Shown here in pieces: positions 35,718 to 42,360 of a stretch of DNA of 64,000 nucleotides (the stretch's first letter is position 1; each line of letters opens with the position of its first letter). The notes under the pieces were generated by a model. That model saw nothing but the letters and a program-made list of their open reading frames with translations. It did no database searches and had not been told where the DNA came from. The stretch is from Sphingomonas pokkalii (GTDB lineage Bacteria; Pseudomonadota; Alphaproteobacteria; Sphingomonadales; Sphingomonadaceae). The stretch is taken from NCBI RefSeq assembly GCF_003096275.1, contig NZ_QENQ01000001.1, forward strand, positions 1,087,923 through 1,151,922, written 5' to 3'. Position numbers and translations under genes: made by a program.

Positions 35718-36128
35718 ATGATGCAAGGCCCGCAGCTTCGCTTCGATTGCCACGATCGTCCCGGTCCCCATGCAAGGGAACTTGCCGCCGATGGCATGAC
35801 GGCGAGCGGAGAGCGCAGTGGGTTCACGCCGCTCGAATGGTTGGCCATCGCCATTGGGCAGCAGGAGGGGATCGATGCACGGGGCGGCTTGATCCGGCTG
35901 GGTGCCCGGCTCCGCGGCGTGTTTGGCGGCCCGCGCGTGCGGCGGATGGCGGTAGACCGGCTGGAGGTGCTGAGCCGTGCCGCCGCCAGCGCCGAGCTTT
36001 GCGGCGCGCGGCTGGCGGACGAGGATGTCGCACTGTTCCGTCGCGCCGGCTTTTCCAACGGTCAGCTGCTGTTGCTGCTCGCAAGCCTCGAACAAGCGCG
36101 ACCGCATGGCCATGAGGTGCTCCGGTGA
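35718..36128 (+). CDS. Conserved protein of unknown function, 136 residues
   Basis: The ATG at 35718 has AGGAGG five bases upstream. The product contains GFTPLEWLAIAIGQQEGI, a repeated Arg/Leu-rich helix region and DEDVALFRRAGFSNGQLLLL; it is predicted to be helical and soluble. I do not recognise a family. Its stop overlaps the start of the glutathione S-transferase gene, so the two are translationally coupled. Confidence 0.7.
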   Translation: MMQGPQLRFDCHDRPGPHARELAADGMTASGERSGFTPLEWLAIAIGQQEGIDARGGLIRLGARLRGVFGGPRVRRMAVDRLEVLSRAAASAELCGARLADEDVALFRRAGFSNGQLLLLLASLEQARPHGHEVLR

Positions 36129-36748
36129 AGCTATATACCCATCCCGGCGCGAGCTCGCTGTCGGTCCACATCCTGCTGCGCGAAGCCGGCCTGCCGTTCG
36201 ATCTGGAGGTGGTGAACGTCAGCGCCAAGACCCGGTCCGACGGCAGCGATTATCGCGGCGTGGCGCCACGCGGCATGGTACCGCTGCTCGAACTGGACGA
36301 CGGTACCAGCCTCACCGAGAACATGGTAATTGCCCAATATGTCTGCGACCGCGCCGGCCGGCACGACCTGATGCCCGAAGCCGGCAGCATGGCGCGGTAC
36401 CGCGTGATGGAGTGGCAGAGCTTCGTCGCTGCCGAACTGCACAAGGGCTATATCCCGCTGCGCTGGACGCTCCCTCCGGAGGCGATGGCCTTTGCGCGGG
36501 AGCGTCTGTTCAAGCGGCTGGCCATCGCTGATGCGGCGCTGGATGGGCGACGCTACCTCACCGGCGACACCTTCACTGCCGCCGATGCCTATCTCTTCGT
36601 GATTGCCGGCTGGGCCTATTATTTCCAGTTCGAGGTTGCCAAGCTGCCACAGATCGAACGCTTCCTCGCCGAGGTGAGCCGGCGCCCGACCGTGCAGGCG
36701 GCGCTGGCGGCGGAGGGGAACGGGCTGGTGGTCATTCCGCAGCCCTGA
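36125..36748 (+). CDS. Glutathione S-transferase family protein
   Basis: The 207-residue protein has the thioredoxin-like N-terminal domain of beta-class GST (KLYTHPGASSLSVHILLREA, VPLLELDDGTSLTENMVIAQY) and the helical C-terminal domain (YLTGDTFTAADAYLFVIAGW). GSTs of this type conjugate or reduce electrophiles in the cytoplasm. The start is GTG 36125 with GAGG upstream. The catalytic Cys found in many beta-class enzymes is Ser here (GASSLS). Confidence 0.92.
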   Translation: MKLYTHPGASSLSVHILLREAGLPFDLEVVNVSAKTRSDGSDYRGVAPRGMVPLLELDDGTSLTENMVIAQYVCDRAGRHDLMPEAGSMARYRVMEWQSFVAAELHKGYIPLRWTLPPEAMAFARERLFKRLAIADAALDGRRYLTGDTFTAADAYLFVIAGWAYYFQFEVAKLPQIERFLAEVSRRPTVQAALAAEGNGLVVIPQP

Positions 36749-36774
36749 CCGCCGCACACGTCTGTAGCCGGCGA

Positions 36775-36784
36775 TACCCGGGTA
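36775..36784. promoter_or_regulatory. TAC-N4-GTA site between convergent genes
   Basis: ATACCCGGGTAT (36774-36785) is a perfect palindrome, but it lies between the ends of the GST and AraC genes and not before a recognised gene. It may be fortuitous, or may serve an unrecognised transcript. Confidence 0.35.
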
Positions 36785-36857
36785 TGATCGGCAGTCGGGG
36801 CGGGGTGTCGCTAAGCTTCACCCCATGCAGCATCCCACCATGCCCGGCCGCCGGCGT

Positions 36858-37811
36858 TCAGGCGGCGATCGACATGTTCGGCCGCGCCGCGCGCCGGATC
36901 ACCTGCGGCGGCTGGCCGAAGGCGCGCAGGAAGGCACGGCGCATCCGGTCGCGATCGCCGAAGCCTGTTTGCTGCGCGACCACGTCGATCGAGTGGTTGG
37001 AATCCTCCATCATCGCGCGCGCCGCCTCCAGCCGCAGATGCTCGACCGCCTTGGCGGGCGACTGGCCGGTCTCGGCCTGGAACGCCCGGCTGAATTGGCG
37101 CGGGCTGAGATGCGCGACTTCCGCCAGATCCTCGACGCTCAGCCGCTGGGCGAGGTTGCGCTTGGCATAGGCGAGCGCGGTCTGGATGCGATCGGACTTG
37201 GGCTCCAGCTCCAGCAGCGCGGAGAATTGCGACTGGCCGCCGGTGCGGCGGTGGTACATCACCAGCTTGCGGGCGACGCCGCGCGCCGCCTCGATCCCGA
37301 TATCCTCCTCGATCAGGGCGAGCGCCAGATCGATGCCCGCCGTCATCCCGGCCGAGGTCCAGACATGGCCGTCGGCGATGAAGATGCGGTCTTCCTCCAC
37401 CTTGATGGCGGGGAAGCGTTCCTGCAGCTCGCGGGCACGGGCCCAGTGGGTCGTCGCGCGCCGGCCGTCGAGCAGACCGGCTTGCGCGAGCAGGAACGCG
37501 CCGGTGCAGGTCGCCGCCACGCGGCGCGCCCGCTCGGCGACGCGGCGGACGAAGGCGATCGTCTCGGCGCTCGATTCTTCCATGCCGCCGCCGATCAGCA
37601 GCAGGTCATAATCCTCGGCGTCGGGCGCCTCAGTCATTACCGGGAAGCCGACCGAGGTCCGCACCGGGCCGCCGCGCTCGGACAGCATGTGGACCGCGTA
37701 GACCGGCGCGCCCGCCTGCAGGTTCGCGATCTCGAACGCCGTCGCGACCGCGAAGCCCATCGGCGAGAAGCCCGGGTGCATCAGAAAACCGATCTTGCGC
37801 ATGAGCGTCAT
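36858..37811 (-). CDS. GlxA-family AraC transcriptional regulator
   Basis: The 317-residue protein has an N-terminal DJ-1/PfpI amidotransferase-like domain (about 5-180, GFLMHPGFSPMGFAVATAF, AATCTGAFLLAQAGLLDGR with the nucleophile-elbow Cys) and a C-terminal AraC HTH domain (RLSVEDLAEVAHLSPRQFSR, TGFGDRDRMRRAFLRAFG). GlxA-type regulators sense small metabolites. It is divergent from two SDR genes, with a perfect inverted repeat between them that is a likely operator. An ATG at 37802 is also possible. Confidence 0.92.
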   Translation of the reverse strand: MTLMRKIGFLMHPGFSPMGFAVATAFEIANLQAGAPVYAVHMLSERGGPVRTSVGFPVMTEAPDAEDYDLLLIGGGMEESSAETIAFVRRVAERARRVAATCTGAFLLAQAGLLDGRRATTHWARARELQERFPAIKVEEDRIFIADGHVWTSAGMTAGIDLALALIEEDIGIEAARGVARKLVMYHRRTGGQSQFSALLELEPKSDRIQTALAYAKRNLAQRLSVEDLAEVAHLSPRQFSRAFQAETGQSPAKAVEHLRLEAARAMMEDSNHSIDVVAQQTGFGDRDRMRRAFLRAFGQPPQVIRRAARPNMSIAA

Positions 37812-37816
37812 CCAAT

Positions 37817-37849
37817 GTCCGAAATCGCCGTGCTTATGACATTTCGGAC
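37817..37849. promoter_or_regulatory. Inverted repeat, likely AraC-regulator operator
   Basis: GTCCGAAAT (37817-37825) and ATTTCGGAC (37841-37849) are perfect inverted nine-base arms with a 15-bp spacer, directly before the AraC start and 60 bp before the SDR start. Confidence 0.6.
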
Positions 37850-37909
37850 GGAGAACGACAAGCCTAGAACCGCGCCATGGCCAGTGCGGCCTTTCAAGGG
37901 AGACTGAAC

Positions 37910-38713
37910 ATGAACGCGAATTCCAAGGGCACCGCCGTCATCACGGGCGCATCGAGCGGCATCGGCGCGATCTACGCGGACCGGCTGGCACGGCGCGGCT
38001 ATGACCTGATCCTCGTCGCCCGCAACCAGGAGCGGCTGCAGGAGGTCGCCCGCAAGATTACCGACGAAACCGGTTGCTCGGTCAATGTCGTCGCCGCCGA
38101 TCTGGGTGCCCCGCAGGACCTGCGCCGTGTCGAGGCGATCCTGCGCGACAATGCCAGCATCACCCTGCTGGTGAACAATGCCGGCTTCGGCTCGGTCACG
38201 CCGCTGCTCGGCAGCGACATCGACAAGATGGAAGCGATGATCGACCTTAACGTCACCGCGCTGACCCGGCTTACCTATGCAGCGGTGCCCGGCTTCGTGG
38301 CACGCGGTGCGGGGGCGGTGATCAACATCTCCTCGATCGTCGCGATCGGCCCGGAAATCCTCAACGGCGTCTATGGCGGCAGCAAGGCCTATGTCCTCGC
38401 CTTCTCGCAGAGCCTGCATCACGAACTGGCCGACAAGGGCGTGCGCGTCCAGGCGGTGCTGCCCGGCGGCACGGCGACCGAGTTCTGGGGCATCGCCGGC
38501 TTCGGCGCCTATGCCGAGAGCCCCAAGGTGATGGCCGCGACCGACATGGTCGATGCCGCCCTTGCCGGCTTCGACCTGGGCGAACTCGTCACCATTCCGC
38601 CGCTTCAGCAGGACGGCCGCTGGGAAGCGCATGACGCCGAGCGTCGCGCCATTGCCGCCGACCTCGCCCATGCCCAGCCGGCCCCGCGCTATCGCGCCGC
38701 CGCGCTCGCCTGA
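37910..38713 (+). CDS. Short-chain dehydrogenase/reductase
   Basis: The 267-residue SDR has the NAD(P) site TGASSGIGAIYADRL, LVNNAGFGS and the catalytic Ser/YGGSK region (ISSIVAIGPEILNGVYGGSK). The Tyr-x-x-x-Lys order is kept with YGGSK. ATG 37910 has GGGAG seven bases upstream. It is followed 42 bp later by a second SDR. The substrate is unknown; both are probably controlled by the divergent GlxA-type regulator. Confidence 0.9.
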   Translation: MNANSKGTAVITGASSGIGAIYADRLARRGYDLILVARNQERLQEVARKITDETGCSVNVVAADLGAPQDLRRVEAILRDNASITLLVNNAGFGSVTPLLGSDIDKMEAMIDLNVTALTRLTYAAVPGFVARGAGAVINISSIVAIGPEILNGVYGGSKAYVLAFSQSLHHELADKGVRVQAVLPGGTATEFWGIAGFGAYAESPKVMAATDMVDAALAGFDLGELVTIPPLQQDGRWEAHDAERRAIAADLAHAQPAPRYRAAALA

Positions 38714-38755
38714 CCCGAATTTTCAGCTTCACATCCAAGTAGAAGGACCCATCCC

Positions 38756-39520
38756 ATGCAGATGCAGGGCAATACCATCTTCATCACCGGCTCCACCTCC
38801 GGCATCGGCCGCGCGCTGGCCGAGGCGTTCCACAAGCTGGGCAACAAGGTGATCGTCTCGGGCCGTCGCCAGGCGCTGATCGACGAGATCGTCGCCGCCA
38901 ATCCGGGCATGGCGGGCATCGCGCTCGACATCACCGATCCGGCGAGCATCCAGGCGGCCGCGAAGCAGCTGCTGGCCGAGCACCCGGACGTCAACGTGCT
39001 GATCAACAATGCCGGCATCATGCCGTTCGACGATCCCGGCGCGCCGATCGCCGACGAACTGGTCGACCGGATCTACACGACCAATTTCCTTGGTCCCATC
39101 CGCATGACCTCGGCGCTGATCGAGCATCTGAAGACCAAGCCCTATGCCGCGATCCTCAACAACACCTCGGTGCTCGCCTATGTGCCGATCGCGACCAACG
39201 GCGTCTATTCGGCGCTGAAGGCGGCGCTGCACTCCTACACTCTGTCGCAGCGCTTCCAGCTGCGGGACACGCACGTGCAGGTGCAGGAAATCGCGCCGCC
39301 CTGGGTCGATACCGACCTGATCCACAAGAGCGGCGATCCGCGCGCGATGCCGCTCGACGCCTTCATTGCCGAGACGATGTCGAAGCTGGACGGGGACGCG
39401 CCGGAGGTGTTCGTGGATGCAATCCAGATGCTGCGCGACAATCCGGGCTCGGGCGAACACGCGTTCTTCGACGCCTTCAACCAGTCGCTGGTCGAGAACC
39501 CGATCCCGGTCGGCGCCTGA
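38756..39520 (+). CDS. Short-chain dehydrogenase/reductase, DltE-like
   Basis: The 254-residue SDR resembles the DltE-type group: TGSTSGIGRALAEAF, LINNAGIMPFDDP, NNTSVLAYVPIATNGVYSAL with the catalytic YSALK, and APPWVDTDLI. It follows the first SDR in the same orientation and is likely in its operon. Reaction unknown. Confidence 0.9.
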   Translation: MQMQGNTIFITGSTSGIGRALAEAFHKLGNKVIVSGRRQALIDEIVAANPGMAGIALDITDPASIQAAAKQLLAEHPDVNVLINNAGIMPFDDPGAPIADELVDRIYTTNFLGPIRMTSALIEHLKTKPYAAILNNTSVLAYVPIATNGVYSALKAALHSYTLSQRFQLRDTHVQVQEIAPPWVDTDLIHKSGDPRAMPLDAFIAETMSKLDGDAPEVFVDAIQMLRDNPGSGEHAFFDAFNQSLVENPIPVGA

Positions 39521-39578
39521 TCTTTCCGGCGGCGGGGGACGCCCCGCCGCCTTTCTCTTTCCCCAAGGCAATCGTTCC

Positions 39579-40760
39579 ATGGACCCCGTAAGCGCAACCG
39601 ATCGGTATCTCGCGACCATTCCTGCTGCCCGCGCGGCGCTGGCCACCGCCTACACCCAGGGCGGGCACTGGCTGGTGCTGTGGGGGTGGCTTTTCTCCGT
39701 CCTCGTGCCGATCCTGATCCTGCGCACCGGCCTGATGCGCCGCATTGCCGCGAAGGTGGCAGGCGAGAAGGATCGCAAGAACCGCGCGGTGTTCGCGGTG
39801 GCGGTTACCTTTTTCCTGCTCCACTGGCTGTTGCTGCTGCCCTGGGACGCCTATGCCGATTGGTGGCGCGAGCGCAGCTACGGCATCACCAGCATCGCCG
39901 GCGGCGCCTGGTTCGCCCAATCGCTGATCAGCGCGATTTTCTCTGCCATCTCGGGCGGCGTCTTCCTGGTGCTGCTATATCTGCTGATCCGCAGGACAGG
40001 CCGGCACTGGTGGCTCTGGGGGACCGGCATCTCGGCGGTGGCGCTGTTCGGTGCGATCGTGCTGCAACCCTTGCTGCTTGGCCCGGTGTTCCAGAAGTTC
40101 ACGCCATTGCCGCAAGGCCCGGTGCGCGAGACGGTGGTGGCGATCGCGCACGAGACCGGCACCGCGGCCGACCAGATCGTGATCGCGCATGGCCGCGACG
40201 GCCCCAGCTACACCGCCCGCGTCGACGGACTCGGCAGCTTCGCCCGCATCGTGCTGGGGGAGGGGTTGGTGGCGACCCCGGTCGATACCGCCGCGCTCCG
40301 TGCCGTCGTCGCCCACGAGATCGGCCATTACAAGCACCAGCACCTGCTGTGGCTGACCCTGTTCATGACCGTGCTGGTCGCCGTCGCGCTGCTGGCGATC
40401 GACCGGCTGTTTACGAACGTCGCGCGGCTGCTGGGGGCGGGGGACACTCGCATTGCCGATCCCGCAGCCCTGCCCGTCCTGGCGGTGATCTTTGCTACGT
40501 TCGTGTTCGTCACGACCCCACTCATCAACACCGCCCTGCGCAGCGTGGAACTCGACGCCGACCGCTATGGGCTGGACCATGCCCGCGAACCCGACGGCGC
40601 CGCCCGCGCGCTGCTCAAGACGGTCGATTACCGCGCGCCGTCGCCGGGCCGGATCGAGGAAATCCTGTTCTATGAGCATCCCAGCATCCGCCACCGGATT
40701 GAGAACGCCGTGGCCTGGAAAGCCGAGCACCCTGCGGCGGCGCCAGCTACAGCTCGATGA
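39579..40760 (+). CDS. M48-family zinc metallopeptidase (Ste24-like)
   Basis: The 393-residue membrane protein has the zinc motif VVAHEIGHYKHQHLL (HExxH) and the downstream ligand region SVELDADRYGLDHA with multiple membrane segments before and between, which is the Ste24/CAAX-protease M48A layout. In bacteria such enzymes may act in membrane protein quality control. The ATG at 39579 has AAGG ten bases upstream. The 3' end overlaps the NarL-type regulator gene, on the opposite strand, by 14 bp. Confidence 0.88.
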   Translation: MDPVSATDRYLATIPAARAALATAYTQGGHWLVLWGWLFSVLVPILILRTGLMRRIAAKVAGEKDRKNRAVFAVAVTFFLLHWLLLLPWDAYADWWRERSYGITSIAGGAWFAQSLISAIFSAISGGVFLVLLYLLIRRTGRHWWLWGTGISAVALFGAIVLQPLLLGPVFQKFTPLPQGPVRETVVAIAHETGTAADQIVIAHGRDGPSYTARVDGLGSFARIVLGEGLVATPVDTAALRAVVAHEIGHYKHQHLLWLTLFMTVLVAVALLAIDRLFTNVARLLGAGDTRIADPAALPVLAVIFATFVFVTTPLINTALRSVELDADRYGLDHAREPDGAARALLKTVDYRAPSPGRIEEILFYEHPSIRHRIENAVAWKAEHPAAAPATAR

Positions 40761-41379
40761 TCCCCCGCCGCAGCGCGATGGTGACGGCGTGGGTGCGGTC
40801 CTTCGCGTCGAGCTTGGAGAGAATACTGCGCATATGGGTCTTCACCGTCTCCTCGGTAACGCCGAGGAGATGGGCGATCTGGCGATTGGCATTGCCGCTC
40901 GCCGCCAGCTTGAGCACCTGGCATTCGCGCGGGCTCAGCGCGTCGTTGATCGCGCCTACCGCCATGGCTGCGGCAATCTCGGGCTGGATTACCCGGCGGC
41001 CGGCATGGACCTGCCGGATTGCCTCGCCCAGTTCGCGCCGCAGGCCGCTCTTGAGCAGGTAGCCGCGCGCGCCGGCGCGCATGGCACGCATTGCCTGGAC
41101 GTCGCCATGATAGGTGGTGAGCACGATGATGCGTGCGTCGGGAAAATCGCGCAGGAGCGTTTCGATCACCTCAAGCCCGCCCATTACCGGCATCTGCAGG
41201 TCGAGCAGCAGGATGTCGGGCACGAGATGGCGATACATCTCGATCGCCTGCGCGCCGTTCTCCGCTTCGCCGACCACGGTGACGGCGGGCATGTTGGCGA
41301 TGAGGCCAGCGACGCCGTCCCGCAATAGTGCGTGATCGTCCGCCAGGACGACGCGGATTGGCGCCGGGCCCCCGTCCAA
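40747..41379 (-). CDS. NarL/LuxR-type response regulator
   Basis: The 210-residue protein has a receiver domain (VLADDHALLRDGVAGL, Asp60 in ILLLDLQMPVMGG, LTTYHGD, GARGYLLKSG) and a LuxR HTH (LSPRECQVLKLAASGNANRQ, LLGVTEETVKTHMRSILSKL). The best start is TTG 41379, with no strong ribosome binding site. It is divergent from two kinase genes and is the expected partner of the propeller kinase at 42361-45360, because NarL-type regulators pair with HisKA_3 kinases. Confidence 0.9.
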   Translation of the reverse strand: MDGGPAPIRVVLADDHALLRDGVAGLIANMPAVTVVGEAENGAQAIEMYRHLVPDILLLDLQMPVMGGLEVIETLLRDFPDARIIVLTTYHGDVQAMRAMRAGARGYLLKSGLRRELGEAIRQVHAGRRVIQPEIAAAMAVGAINDALSPRECQVLKLAASGNANRQIAHLLGVTEETVKTHMRSILSKLDAKDRTHAVTIALRRGIIEL

Positions 41380-41440
41380 ACCAGTATGCAGCGTGCGCCC
41401 CCTTCCTGCCGAAACAGCGGAAAGCCTGCTCTTAAGACAG

Positions 41441-41466
41441 GTGACTACCTAAATCTAGGTAGTCAC
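41441..41466. promoter_or_regulatory. Perfect palindrome, likely NarL-type operator
   Basis: Arms GTGACTACCTA and TAGGTAGTCAC are perfect inverted 11-mers with a four-base centre, between the NarL-type regulator and the kinase genes. The inner TACCT...AGGTA fits NarL-type half-sites (TAC-rich). Self-regulation is likely. Confidence 0.6.
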
Positions 41467-41552
41467 AAGCCGCTCTTTGGGTCCTGTGCTGCCTTGCTAG
41501 AGCGGCGCATAAGCAGCCTTGGCACCCGCGTGCGGCGCCGGGGAGATCAGCC

Positions 41553-42302
41553 ATGCAAGAGTCCAACAACGCCACGATGGGACCGGGGATCGCGCCGCGC
41601 CCGGTGCAGGCGTCCGATGCGGTGACGATGTTCGGCTTTGCGATCGCCCTGGCGCAGGCCCTGTCGCAGCCGCTCGCCGCGATCGCGGCGGATACCGAGG
41701 CGATGTGCCGGCTCGGCGAGGCTGATCTCAGCGTGCATCGTGATCGCGTGTGCCAAAGTGCGCGGCGGCTGCGTGCTGCCAGCCGCCAGGTCAACGCGGT
41801 CGTGCTGCAAGCTCTGGGCGTCCTGAACAAGACCAACGAATGGGCGCGGATCGACTTGAACCTGCTGATCCGCGACGTTGCGATGCGCATTGCCGCATCG
41901 GCGCTGGGCGGGCGGCTTCAGTTCGTGCTCGACCTTGCACCATCGCTGCCGGGCATTTCGGCCAATCTGTCGCAGGTCGAACGGCTGTTGTGGGAAGTGA
42001 TCCGCAATGCCGCCGAGGCGAGCGGCGGCAAGCGTGCGGGGCAATTCCGCATCGCCATCGCCACCGGCGTCGAGCGGGAATTCCTGATCGTGTCGATTGA
42101 GGACGACGGCCCCGGGTGCGACGACCCGGAACTCGCTTTTGCGATGTTTCAGACGACCAAGCCGGGGCATGCCGGTATTGGCCTGAGTGTTGCCCGTGCC
42201 TTCGCAACCGCCAATGGCGGCCAATTGTCCGCCGAGCGGGGAGCGGGTGGCGGCATGCGGGTGCTGTTGCAACTGCCGCATGGCGATCGTCCCGCGAGCT
42301 GA
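41553..42302 (+). CDS. Histidine-kinase-like protein lacking the phosphoacceptor His
   Basis: The 249-residue protein has a dimerisation-helix segment ALAQALSQPLAAIAADTEAM, which aligns with the common AHEINQPLAAI but has Gln where the phosphorylated His should be. An HATPase domain follows with RNAAEAS, DDGPG and AGIGLSVARAFA. There is no sensor domain or membrane segment. It probably cannot autophosphorylate in the usual way and may be a phosphatase, an inhibitor or a helper for the next kinase. It lies between the NarL-type regulator and that kinase. Confidence 0.82.
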   Translation: MQESNNATMGPGIAPRPVQASDAVTMFGFAIALAQALSQPLAAIAADTEAMCRLGEADLSVHRDRVCQSARRLRAASRQVNAVVLQALGVLNKTNEWARIDLNLLIRDVAMRIAASALGGRLQFVLDLAPSLPGISANLSQVERLLWEVIRNAAEASGGKRAGQFRIAIATGVEREFLIVSIEDDGPGCDDPELAFAMFQTTKPGHAGIGLSVARAFATANGGQLSAERGAGGGMRVLLQLPHGDRPAS

Positions 42303-42360
42303 ACTGGCGCTGCGGCGGGCCAGGCGGTATCAGCGACCGGAGACGGGGTGGAGATCGGGC

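Noticed and set aside
36784..37170. 128-residue plus-strand frame antisense to the GlxA-type regulator
   Set aside because: Codon pattern is the mirror of the real gene; no family match and no ribosome binding site.
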